From assembly GCA_963969365.1 (NCBI GenBank), contig OZ017746.1, positions 2,852,001-2,916,000 of the forward strand: a stretch of DNA of 64,000 nt, in the 5' to 3' direction. The notes under the pieces were generated by a model. The model was not told where the DNA came from and ran no database searches. It was given only the letters and a program-made list of their open reading frames with translations. Positions 1 through 11,800 of the stretch are shown in pieces. The DNA comes from Asterochloris sp. CNOR1 (taxonomy: Eukaryota; Chlorophyta; Trebouxiophyceae; Trebouxiales; Trebouxiaceae). Each line of letters begins with the position of its first letter. The stretch's first letter is position 1. The position numbers and the translations under genes are program-made.

Positions 1-1539
1 AAAGGCTCAGCTAGGGAACCACAGGAGCTGACTGTCACCACACGGCACCAGGTCTGAGCAACACGCTCCTATGCTTCAGCTGCTTTCAGCCTGTGACAGC
101 ACAGAGCGCGCCACAGCAAGCAAGGCAGTAAGCAGGCTGAACAGAGCTGGCAGGGCGGCCCCACCTGCTTGGCAATGCTGATCAGCCTCACTTGCATGCG
201 AAAGCTGGTCAGCCCACCTGCTTGTCGATGTTGTTCAGCAAACCCGCTCGGTGCTGGTCTGCCCACCTGCTGGTCAACCCACCTGCTTGTCAATGTTGGT
301 GAAGCCAAAGCGGCGCATGGCTACATCCCCCGCCAGGCGCTGTGCAGAGGCCGCCCAGTCCTGCAGTCGCCGCCAGATCTGGGCAGTCATGTCCATTCCC
401 GCCGGCAGGGAGTCCAGCTGCGTGAAATAGTGCAGCATGGTGAAGTGGAAGTGGGCCATGGCCACCGCGACACTGGAGGCCACCTCAGGGACCGCCATGA
501 GGGGGGCTGTCACTGCCTGGGCCTCCAGGAACTCCTCAATACGCCCATTCTCAAAGGAGACCTGCAGCAGGAATAGCATGTTACCTGGAGCTCTTTGCCT
601 GTAACATGGTCATTGTGGCGGTGAACGCTTTCATTGCCACAGGACACAACAGGACGAAGTCGGAATCCGGGGAGCCGCCATCCTGGGCTGTCATGGCCTG
701 AGCCTTGAGACCTGCTCTGTCCCATGTTTCAGCGGGAACCCCTGCAGAGCAGTACTGCTGCTGGAGTGCTGCTGAAAGGATGGCGCCATGGCTGTGGGCT
801 GTGGAATCTCGAAGGAGACCTGCAGCGCACCAGTAGCTTTCTCTTGCTGCAGATGCTGCGACAACCCCGACCTCCAGACAGAAAGAACCATGTGTGCTGA
901 TCAGCAAAGGTAGTCTGCAGCTTTCATCCAGCGAGCGTGAGCTGCTGTAGGTGCTTGCAGGGCCCAGCTGGTGTTGGTGCGCCTGTGGTGAGGCTTGCAT
1001 CTTGCAGCCTGCCGCCTGGATAGTAGGTGAAGGGCATGTGCAGGCTGACACGCTGGGTCCTGCAAAGGAGGTGCTCGCCAACCTGCGGAGGCAATGCTCA
1101 CCAAGACTTTGGGACCTAGCCCAGCGTCTGCGACTGCACTAAAGACCAGCTGCTCATCGTCCCTGCCAAACAGGCCACCGGCGCTGCCAAACACCCGGGC
1201 CAGTGCATGCTGCTCCTGCAGACCTGGCATTGAGGTTCAGCGTCATACACCTTGCAGATGTCAGCAGTTCTCATGTGCGCACCTGCTCTCCATCAACAAA
1301 GTCTGCCCTGTATATGAGATTGGTCATGGCACCAGAAAGCTGCTGAACCTTAATCTGATCATCATCAGCCTGAATATATTGCACTTTGAGTGGCCCTCAT
1401 CAGTGAAAACAGCTGACTGAGCAGAACACAAAGGGCAGCAGCTCTGCACCTGCCCCCAGCCCTGAATGCGTCTGAGCAGGGGCAGCAGAGTAGCCCGGGG
1501 GTTTTCGAGCAGCTCCTCCACATCTATGCTGTCGGACAT
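1..1539 (-). CDS. choline/ethanolamine kinase, N-terminal part (cut by window edge)
   Basis: Likely ATP-dependent choline or ethanolamine kinase, first step of the Kennedy pathway for phosphatidylcholine/phosphatidylethanolamine, cytosolic. Exon 1 (1539..1450) starts MSDSIDVEELLENP and ends RRIQGWGQ. Exon 2 (1369..1283) follows in phase and carries VQQLSGAMTNLIYRADF, the ATP-binding hairpin of the family. The next exon, ending at about 1092, reads ALARVFGSA, then a stretch ending DAGLGPKVL. An exon from 561 to 283 reads VSFENGRIEEFLEA, typical of plant choline kinases, then VAMAHFHFTMLHYF. The catalytic HND and DxE motifs would lie left of base 1, so the gene is incomplete. All joins I checked have GT-AG ends. 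The introns contain degraded copies of both the 5' and 3' splice junctions (155-240 and 806-836). Choline versus ethanolamine preference cannot be settled from this part; GRIEEFL favours the choline-kinase branch. Confidence 0.85.
155..305 (-). repeat. three copies of a 5' splice junction
   Basis: The kinase exon end and donor (plus strand 268-305) recur at 204-239 (about 31 of 33 aligned bases alike) and more weakly at 155-187. Each copy keeps the minus-strand AAGCAG|GTGGG junction. Confidence 0.85.
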
Positions 1540-1765
1540 TGGTGGCAGCTGACCAAGAGATGAAAATTTGGCTTTGACCGAGCAACTGCCATTTACTCAT
1601 GAGGGCAGCCCGTTTTGCAGCAAACAGGGGCAGAATGGCGACCAGTACAACTGACCTACATTCATTTCGGACCGTGGGCATGGCAGACGGTACTCTCATG
1701 GAACATCATGATCTCTTTCCCTGACAGGATCAACAACCATCCCTGCTTGTCCCAAGTTGCAGGAG

Positions 1766-2574
1766 TCAGCCTGTGCCGGTGCAGTGGACTACCTCATCCA
1801 GAAGATAGTCTATGATGGTTTTCAACATGCTTTTAAAGTATCCGTCAAGCAGACAGCTGGTTCATTGCCTGCAGCACAATTGCACACTCCGAAATGCTTG
1901 CCTGGCCTCAACCCCTGTGCATTAAACCCAGCTGCGCAGGGGCGTCGCCTGAAAGCAAAGCCTGAAAAGCAGCACGTCACCCAGCAGCATGTTGCAGCAG
2001 CACACCTAGCAATGACAGGGCTGACACAACGCACCTCAGCCTCCTCTCCTGAACCTGGAGCTGTCAGTCCTGCGGTGGGCAGCGGCTGTGACGGCAACTG
2101 GGCCACGCCTGGGTGTGCCCCTATTGAGGGGGCCGGCTGTTGCAGTCCTGCGCCCGCCTGCAGCGGCACAAGCAGCGGCGGGGCCAGGTAGTGCATTTAG
2201 CAGCCATGAAGACTGCTGCCAGGGCCTGCAGGGAACGTCAGACTGCAAAGCCGCGGGCTGGCCTGGCAGACAGGCATATGTCTATACAGAATATATTGCT
2301 CCAGCTGTGCTCTCCTGTACAGGTCTAGCTCATCAGGGAAGCTAGTTGGGTCAATGCCACTGTCCTCCTCCGCCAGCATGCTGCACTGAGACAAACCAGC
2401 TCCGGTCCCTCGGCCTGCATGGTGCGCTGGCCCTGGGAAGCTCATGTCTGTCAGGTCCTGAGGGGCCTCTGACATGCCCAGGTCTTTGAAGCCGCTTAAC
2501 CTCAGTATTGCATGTTCTACGCCTTCTGGCGTTGGGTGGTGTTGAGGGTCTGGCAGGCTGTTTGTCCCCGCCAA
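1766..2574 (-). CDS. unknown 125-residue protein, two exons
   Basis: I do not recognise this protein. A model with exon 1 2574..2288 and exon 2 1856..1766 gives 378 coding bases (125 residues plus stop) with a GT donor (GTATAG), an AG acceptor and matching phase. Exon 1 starts MAGTNSLPDPQHHPTPEG and ends SFPDELDLYRRAQLEQYI; exon 2 contains LLDGYFKSMLKTIIDYLLDE, which looks like amphipathic helix. There is no signal peptide or membrane segment. The gene is head to head with the tomosyn gene, with 231 bases between start codons. The phase match and protein-like composition are the only support; it could be a shadow of regulatory DNA. Confidence 0.45.
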
Positions 2575-2805
2575 GATTTATGCTGCGATGGTTCATACCA
2601 CACAAGGTCTGACTGCGGACACTGCAAATGGTACAGCTACAAGTCAAGCATCCGCTGTTCAGGCATGCCGCTCAACCATCACGTGCAAAGTCTGCAACTT
2701 GCTTTCTTGCCATTTTGTGTGCATGCGAATAGAGGGCAGGGAACAGCAATCAGACAGCAGCCTGTGTCTCATCACATCGCCGGGAAGCCCTTCCACAGGG
2801 TTGAC
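2575..2805. promoter_or_regulatory. shared head-to-head upstream region
   Basis: 231 bases between the start codons of the unknown minus-strand gene and the tomosyn gene; both promoters must lie here if both gene models are right. No clear core element seen. Confidence 0.35.
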
Positions 2806-5800
2806 ATGAGGAGCAGGCTCAAATCAAGCATTCACCAGCAAGTACTAAAGACAGATGGGTTTCAGCTAGCACAGGACAGACTGAAATCTGCAGCCCTCGA
2901 TCCCACCTTCTTTGGCCATGCTGGCTTCCCCGAGGACACTGACAGTCTGGCCTATGAGCCTGTGCAGAGGTTACTTGCGGTAATCTTTTGCCCGAACAAT
3001 GCACAGAGAGTTGCATTCCTTACTTTGCCACCTGTGTGCCAATGTGGGGAGGGGGGCAGGGGATGTGCTCGGATGAACTTGTTGGTGCCCATCGGAAGTC
3101 CTGCTTTGCATGTGCATTTGGCTGACTGCAAACCTGGCATCCATCCTGCAGGTCAGCACCAGCGATGGGCGCATCAAAATAATCGGCCATGAGGGTGTGG
3201 AGAAGACCATCAGGGCTGCAGACCACACTGGCACCCGCCATATCCAGTTCCTGGTCAACAAGGGGGCAGTGCTGCGGGTCACAGAGGTGCAGGGCCTGCA
3301 GTCTGCATGGTCATCTGCATGGCAATCTGCATGGCATTGCTGCACCAGGAGGCAGCCCCAGGCCCTTTTAGGCCGCTGTGAACATGCAGATGTGCTTGGC
3401 CCCTCACCAGGGTGGCCTACCTGTTCAGGCCCGGCTACTAGCAGCCTGGCCTGAATCTGTCCGGGACTGTAGCCAGCGGCCTCTGCTGGCTTCTCTGAGG
3501 CTTCGCATCTGGGATGCATCAAAACGCAACATTTGCCTCGCCCTCAGCCATGCCGCAAGCATCAAGCACTCAAACATCCCAGACTTGACTGCAGACTGGT
3601 GACATCCAGCTGTTCAGCATGACAGATGGCGCCCTCCTGGAGAGTGTGCCTTGCGGGGATCAGGTCACAGCAGTTGCCGTCATGCACAGCACCCCCTATC
3701 TGCTGCTGGGCTGCGAGAGTGGCGACGTAATGGTGGCCACCCTGCTGGACAGTGCTGGGGCGCCAGCGCAGGGGGCTGAGCAGGCTGCGACCCTGCAGCT
3801 GCAGCCCTACGAAGGTCAGATAGTGCCCTCTGTGGCTGGATGAGGGGGACAGGCGAGGATGTGGCCTAGGCTCTGGAAGCCGCCAGCCTGCCTGCAGCTG
3901 CGTCCCTATGAAGGAGTGCTGCTGCCCGCTCTGGTCACTCTGTGCACGTGCTGCTGAGTTTCGCAGGAGGGCGAGAAAGGTGTTGCCGGCATGGCAGAGC
4001 AGGCTGGAACAGGTGCAGTCCTATGAAAGAGTACCTGTGCCTTGGTGCATAAGAGCCAGCAGACACAAGCTGCAGGGTCCCATATATGGAAGGAACCATG
4101 CTGCTCTGCCTGCCTCAAGCTGAGGTCTCATGTACAGGCACAGGCCTTCTCCCAGCCAGGAGCGTTGGCCAAGCGAGAACTGCTGCATGTCACCGTGTTG
4201 TGCTGTCAGGCCTGTCGCAGGCTGTGCAGCAGTGCTGGAGGATGGCAGCTCAGTTGCTCACCATGCTGCCTGCAGTCACGGCAGAGATCATGGGCGGCAA
4301 GGGGCGTGTCTTGTCCCTGGCAGCGCACATGATGGGGCACCAGGCACGCATGCTGATTGTGCACGAGCAGACTGGCGCACTGGTGTGGGACGTCAGGTGG
4401 GCCCGAATGCCAAGTGCTGGCCAGAGCCGCCCTTAAGAAGCCCTGCCAGTGTCCTGCCCAGGGCGCCGCCAGTTGTTGTGCTGCCTTTGTCAGGGCAGGC
4501 CTCCATTCACAGCGCATACATCCACAACAAACAGTTGCAAGCTTTGCTGTGTGCGTCTCTGTGCATGCCACGCATTTAGAGACAGCTGTGCTGCTGCTAC
4601 GTCCCCGTCTTGGCACGCACCTCTGTGCATACCGACCCCTGCCGTGCAGGTACCAGGCAGTGGTGGTGCGGGCTTACAACGGAGACCCCCTTGAGACCGA
4701 GGATGGGCAGGAGGCACCAGCCGCTGAGCCCGGTAGCCCTGAGGCTGCTGGCAAGGCCACCACTGCGTGCTGGATCGGGCGGCATGGCAACTGCTTTGCC
4801 ACAGGGCACAAGGCTGGGGACGTCTTTGTGTGGGGACTGCCCAAATCCTGCCAGACAGGTGGGATGGCTTGGCCAGGGTGAAGCATCCCTGCTGTCAGCC
4901 CACCTTCCAGCAGGCGACACCTCTTCCAGGTGGGCCTCAGCCCTGCATGCCACAAAGGGTGCAGCCAGGCAAGGTGCTGCTTCTGCAGCAGGCAGACTCC
5001 TGACCTGGCCACCCTGTTTGCCTGCTCCCTCAGACCACAATTGAGCCATGCCTGCCTGCCTGCCCTGCACTGCGTGTGTGCAGGCCATGCATGCTGCACC
5101 CACGCACCGCTCAGTCTGTGCTCTGCCCTCCTGCAGTCATGCATGCTCCAACCTGGGCTGCCCACTCAGTCCGTGCCCTGCCCTTCTGCAGTCATGCATG
5201 CTCCTCCAAGCCCTGCCCTGCCTGTCCCTGCAGGCTGCATCCCTGCTGTACAAGCTTCGGCTAGCACCACCTGGACAAGGTGGCCATGCTGCCCTTGTCC
5301 TTGCCGCACACCTGCACCTGCATGGCCCCTGGAAGCCATAGCCAGCCTAGCTCGCCCCGCTGACTGTGCTGCCTCGCACCAGCTACACCTGCACCCTCAC
5401 CAGCAGTCTCCCCAACATGTTGCGCTGCCCTCCTGCAGCCCTCCCGCCCCTGGACGCCGGTGACGCCGTCCTGCTGGACAAGTTGAGGGTGGCTCCCCTG
5501 GACGAGGTGGCTGCCCCAGTGCGCAGCGTGACCTACGTCCCCGGCAGCGAGGCCGGGCGCAAGCACACCCTGCTTGTGTTTGGTGGGCAGGCGGCTGAAA
5601 TGCCAGACGTGCTGACCCTGGTGCCCATGCACTCACTAAATCAGGTTAGCCCTGCTGTGCGTTGCAGCCCAGCAACCAAGATGCCTGATGTGCTGTTGAT
5701 GCCCATGCATGCTTCTAATCAGGTCAAGGCCAGCAGCGGTGTCTCCCCATCACTGTGCCAGGCCAGCGCAGCGTGCAGCGCTGGTCAGGTGAAACCATGT

Positions 5801-8800
5801 GGTGCGGGCACCTTCTGCCTTCATGCATGCTCCCCCAGAAGTGCTGATGCTGTGTGTGCAATCAGTCAGGCCTCCCAAATCTCACCTTCCTCAATCGTGC
5901 CTGTGAGGGCAAGCAAGTGCCCATGGTTGTCAGTGGACACTGCACCAGGCACCTGCCCAGCGTGTCCCAAGCGATGGGCTGCCTTGCCATGTGCAGGACG
6001 CCAGGCAGGGTGCCGCCACAGAGGAGGCAGCAGGCGAGCCCCACAGCATCCCCTGGTTTGGCAATGTGCGCGGCTTTGCGCTGGTCCCCCCCGACGGGTC
6101 CATCAGCGAGCGGGACAACCCTGCAGCCGTCATGGTGCTCACCGAGGGTGGCCAGCTCATGGTTCATGACCTAAAGACCTTCCAGCCTGTGCCCCTGTCC
6201 TTGCCCTTCCAGGTGGGCACGCAGCCCTAGAGGGTGGGTCAGGGTAGAGTGCATACTTTGTAGCAGAGCCTGTAGATGTACTTGACAGGTGAGTGAAGGG
6301 CTCCCAGCCTGTTGCCCTGTCCCTTCCATTTCAAGTGGGTGCTTGGTGGTTTTGCCCTGACAGTGTTTCCAGGAAGCATGTGCTGTGACCCGCAAGTTGA
6401 GTGCCTGAGTCTGCATGTGGCACGCTGTACAGCAGCATCCTGATGTGCACCAGTGAAGCTAACACGTGACCTGCAGGAGTTACAAGTGGCCTCTGCATCC
6501 AAGTTCTGCTGCTCCTCTGCTGAGCTGCCAGCGGGCACAGGAGTGCTGCACTGCGTCACCCTTGATCGACTTCGGGTGAGTTGCATTCCTGTGCAGCCTG
6601 CAGCTCAAGAGAAGCCAGAATCCCTGTCTGTTGGCGCTTTCATTTTGCGCTGCTGAAGGACCTGCCCATACATCCTGCAGTCCAGGTGGCCCTGTGTAGG
6701 GAAATCTATCCCGGCAGGCTGGTGCTGCTCCATCTGCGTGGCGCTGCCATCTACCAGTGGTCTTGGCGCTGCCATCAGCCAGTAGTCTGCAGGCAGCCCA
6801 CTCCCCTGCTCAACCAGCCCTTGCCTTCTGCCTGCAGGCAGTGCAGAGCCACTCTCCTGGCTCAGCTGCCAAGAGTGGGACTGCAGGCAAGTGGCGCTTT
6901 GTGCTGGGCGGCGGCCAGCCCCCTTGCATGGGCTCAGGGGTCCCAGGGGCCTGTGATCTCTACTTCACAGGGCACCGTGATGGTCGGGTGCGGGCGTGGG
7001 ACATGACCAGCAACGTGCCAGCCCTGGTGGCCACTGTGCCCCATGACAGCGGCGGCCCCGGCGGGAAGCTGCGTGGTGTGGCGTCCCTGCAGGCGAGTCA
7101 ATTGGGCACCCCTTGGAGAAGGGGCCATGGGGCAGGGGAAGGGGCTGCGCCTGTGGGTGTTGGACCTTGGCTGCAGCTTCACAAGCTATGTGGGTTGGGT
7201 TATCTGGCAACTGCGCTGCATATTGTTCTTCCTTTGTAGCCAGGCAGGCACCTCGACACAGCCCAGCAAGGAGAGAAGCTGCAGCACAGAGGTGCACATG
7301 TGAGCAAGCAGATTGGGCCTTGTCTGCATGACCTGGCTCCTCTCCTCATTTTCGTTCCCTGGAGACACCAAAGACGTGTTCCCTCTGGGCAAACGTGCCC
7401 AGGGCAAGTCCCCAATTTTTGCTGACTGGGTAGCGAGAGAATTGAGGGTTGACCCTGCAGATGGACACCTTGGCTGGCCTGCTGGTGGTTTCCCATGAGC
7501 AGGGCGAGGTTCGCGTCTACCAGTTCTCGACGAGTCCCCAGGAGGTGGACTGCATGGAGCTGGACGGGCGCCACAAACCCTCGGAGCTCAAGCGCCAGCA
7601 GCCCCCAGGGTTCCAGTGCATCCTGCAGTGCACCCAGCACTCGGCGGCTGTGGGCGCAATTGCAATCGCCAGTCGCGTGCGCTTGATGGCGTTTGGGGAC
7701 GCAGAGGGGTGGCTGTCCATGGTGGATCTTGCACAGGTAGGCCAGTGTTCTTGAACTGTGCTTGTGAGTACGCTGCACTGCCTGGATGCTTGCTTGCACG
7801 CACCAGCTGGCGCAGAGACATGGGGCCTGAGGCTGCATCTGCAGCCTGGGTGCCTGACGTGCTGGACCAGTTGATTAGAGCTGTGCCGGGAAACTGCACC
7901 TAATCAACTGGACGTGATCTGCAAGAACCTGAGACTATACATCTGCCTGCAGTGCTCTGCAGAAGTGCACTGTGGACTAGGCTGCAGTCAAGAGCGCCCC
8001 ACAGAGTATTATGGAATTTGGTTGCCTGCACCAAAGTATCTGCATTCATGCAAGTGACCAGCAGGGCTCCATTTGGCTATTTGCACTGCGCACGCTGAGA
8101 CTGTGTATCTGCCTGCAGCCTGCAGTGCTGTACAATATCAAGCTGGCTGATCAGGCAATCTCCTCGCTGCACTTTGCGCCACACACCATTGGGCCCCCGC
8201 GAGCCTCCCCCAGCAAGCCCGGAAAGGCATCTCATGCGGACCGCCGGCTGACAGTCGATGCGCCCAATGATAGCAAGTGAGCGCTTCGGACTCCTGCCAC
8301 TCTCAGACGGCTGCTCGCAAGCGCTGCTGAGGGTCTCGAAGTGCACGTGTGATGAGGGTGTTATGTCCTCTACCTTCACTTGTAGGGGCTCTGGAGGATT
8401 GCCAGCTGTCATCTGGTGCGGTCGGCTGTCATTGAGGTCTGCAGGCACCTGTCTGGCGTGTGCTGTGCTCATGTGAGGATGAAGGCTCAGCGATCTTAGT
8501 CAACAACACCCATAAAAGTATGTGTGTACACCCTGAAAGGGTGGCACCGCTGCCCTGGCAGACCCTAGCGCCAGTATGCCATTGGGTTGCCGGCCTCGAA
8601 GAAGCACCTGTGCCTGCAGGGTGGCACTGTATGTCGCTCTAGCGGACTCAAGTGTGGGTCTGGTGGATGCTGAGGAGGGCAGCTCCCTCAGCAACGCGCA
8701 GTGGGTGCGTCCCAAGAATGCGTGCACCGCCCTGGCCCTGGCACTGCTGGACGTGCAGGGACAGCCCCTTGGGCCCTACGCTGCCCACCTGCAGCTGCAC

Positions 8801-11800
8801 TGGGCCTGCAACAACGCAGCCCTGGCTGCAGCAGACTCAGGCAAGCCACGTGACTGTTTGTCTCCCTGTTGCATACAAGGGAAGGTTGTATATGGATGGG
8901 GGACTCGCAGGAAGGGGGGGGGGGGGAGCCCAGGGGCAGGGGTGGCTCATGCAAGCTGCTCAAGTAAGGGGTAGAAAGCATGCTGTTAGCTGCTGGATCT
9001 CGACATTACATTTGCTGCTGCCAGGCCTTCATCCTGCAGCCTGAGGCACCAACACCTAAGCATGCCAGCGTCTGCCTGTTCGCTGTCCCTGAAGTCAGTC
9101 TAGGAGCAGACATCGTGTGCCTACAGTTGCACGTGTTGCAGCCCCTGCAAATGATGAGTAGGCGCAGCCATGGCCAGCATGGGCCCCGCCCATGGGGCCA
9201 GCGTTCAGCATGCTGCTGCCAGGCTACTGTGCCACATTGAAGACGTCACGCTTTGTTTTGATGTATTCTGCAGGCAGCGAGTCGAGCGCAGCCACAGCCA
9301 GCGTGGGCCCTGCTCAGGGAGGCAGTGTGCTGTCGGACGGCACTTACCTGGGGAGTGCTGCCAGCAGGCAGGACGCGAGTGCCATGGCCAGTGCTGGGGT
9401 CATGCTGGATGAGCCCGTCCTCTCTGGGGCCACTGCGGCATCTGGCGCCACCCTCAGCTCAGGTGAGCCCCCGAGCTTGGTGCCATGCGGGCACATCCCT
9501 CAGCACAGCAGTCAGGTCAATGCATTTTGCCCGTCCAGTGGCTGAGGCTGATGCTGTGATGGGGGACGACCAGGTAGCAGACAGACCCAACCTGCTGAGC
9601 AGGTCCCAGACAGCATCTGGGCTGCTGCTTCTGCAGGCCTGGCCACACCTGGATGCAATTGTGCTAAGTGTTATCCAGGTGTGCAGGTCTAGGCAGCCGA
9701 AGTGGTGTTCACTTGCCTCCTGCAGCAAGCTTGGTCCTATGTAAGATGTGCCACATCACTTGCCACATTCAGCAGCAGCAGCACCTACTCTGTCGGGGTG
9801 CTTAAGACATATCGCTCTTTCCAGACGTCTGCAGCCAAGGTTGCCGCATTCTGCGCTTGGACACAGTGCTCCCATGCAAATTCAGTGCACCAAAAAGACA
9901 TGAGGTGGCCCTGCAGCCGGCGTGTATGAGGAGGAGGAGCCTGAAGCTGCAAACTCAGAAGACGACGACGACTTGCTGGCAGCAGCAGCTGCAGCCATGG
10001 AGGCGCAGGAGATGAAGAGCAAGGGGAAGAAGCATCTGGGCATCCTGGGGAAGAAGGGCAAAAAGGAAAAGGAGAAGGAGAAGGAGCAGCCGCCAGCTGC
10101 AGGGCTGGTGGCGTCCCCAGCCAAGGTGAGTGGCCAGCATGTGGGCCGCAAGCATGACGGCATGAGACACAGGGCAGCCAGCCCTGTGTAGGTGCCATGT
10201 AAGCGGCATTCCACCACACAAGTTGCACAGCAAAGCACATTGGGCAGGGCTGAGTGCGGTGGCGCGGTCGTAATTCCAGTGCAGTCCGGTCAGGGGGCCT
10301 GTGCCCGAGGCTGGTGGCTTCTTGTGTCAAGGTGAGCATCGCTGCAGCTGCATGGAGCGCACTGCCCTGGGTCCACGCAGTGCAGTCCAGCCAGGGCAGG
10401 ATGCACCCTTCATGCACCTGCTAGTGGCCTCTTCTGACACACTTGGCACAGTGTGCGCACCGCAACGCTGCATGCTGCGAGCGTCTGGGCTGCCTGCTGC
10501 ATCTTTTGGTGGGACAGCAGATGTCCTGCGTCAAGGCTGTGGCCGATGTGGTTCCACCGCAGCCCATACTGCTGCTGTCAAATTTTAGCAGCTCGCCGCC
10601 TGTCCAGGTGCATCTGGCCAAGCATGCATGGCAAGCAGGGGTGGCACGTGGAGGCCTGCCAGGAACCGTTCCCTGCTGGCTGCTCCCTGCACTGCTCCTC
10701 ATGCTGCCTGCAGTCCTCTGGCGGGCTCTCATCCAAGCGCTCAGGCAACGTCTTTGCTGCATCCCCTGTGAGATCTGAGACGTCAGAGGGGGGCCATCGG
10801 GGCTTCTTTGGGAAGGCGCCCATTCCTGCATCGCCCACAGGTGGGACAGCAGCACTGCTCATGAGCAAGTGTGGCAGCGCACAGCCTACCAGTTGCACTG
10901 CAGACATCCACTCTCCTGGCCTGGCTGTACACCGTGCTTGCTACGCTGCTCTTGCCATCCAGCCTCTTGATCTATACGCCTTTTAGCGCCTGGACGCCAG
11001 CCTGAACCTGCGTGACACCATAGTGTCACACGTCAACTTCTGTGGTCGCAAACCAAGTCCACTGTGTACATGCTGCAGGCTCAGTGGGCTCAGCCTTCAG
11101 TTCTGTTGCCCCCGGCTCTGCTCGTTTGCTGGCAGCTCCACTGTCAGAGCACATGGTGGCAACAGCATCGCTGGATACAACGCCAGTGGCCCCCGTCGCC
11201 CATGTGCTCCTATGCACGGACAACACGCTGCGCTTGTACCCTGCAGACGGCCTGAAGCAGGGGGACAGGTGTGCCCTTTGGCGGCTTGTGCTTCAGCCAA
11301 GTGAACCTGACACTGATTTGTTAGCTGCCTGCACTTCCAGGGTGCAGGCGTCTGGTCTGCTGGCTGGTGAGGTCTGCCTTGCCGTCGTTCAGGCTACATG
11401 AAGCATGTTGCATGCAACAATGCTGGCTTTGAGTGGGACAGCATCGTGTAGCTCTCACAAGTGATACCTCAACATTGCCTCGCATGGGCAGGCCTGAAGC
11501 AAGGCCGCTCACGGCTTGCAGCCTCTTTCGGACCCCTGTACACCTTTGCCTGCCAGGTCAACAGTCAAGAAGGCGCGATTACTGGAGGCAGTGGGCTTTG
11601 CAGCAGTCTTTGACAGCCAGCACGGGGCTGGCGTGGTGGCAGTGTCCCGCTCAGGAGGGCTGCAGGTGGGTCACTGTCTCTGGTGGGCACAGCTTCACCG
11701 CTCTGGTGGGCATCGCAATAGCCTGCTGCTATTGCTGCGCCACATGGGCTGCCTGCTGAGCATGCCCCTGGTCCAAGGTTGTTTGCACCTGGTTCACTCT

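Noticed and set aside
9882-10238. Minus-strand frame rich in Ser/Phe/Leu
   Set aside because: It is the antisense of the Lys/Glu-rich tomosyn insert, so composition explains it.
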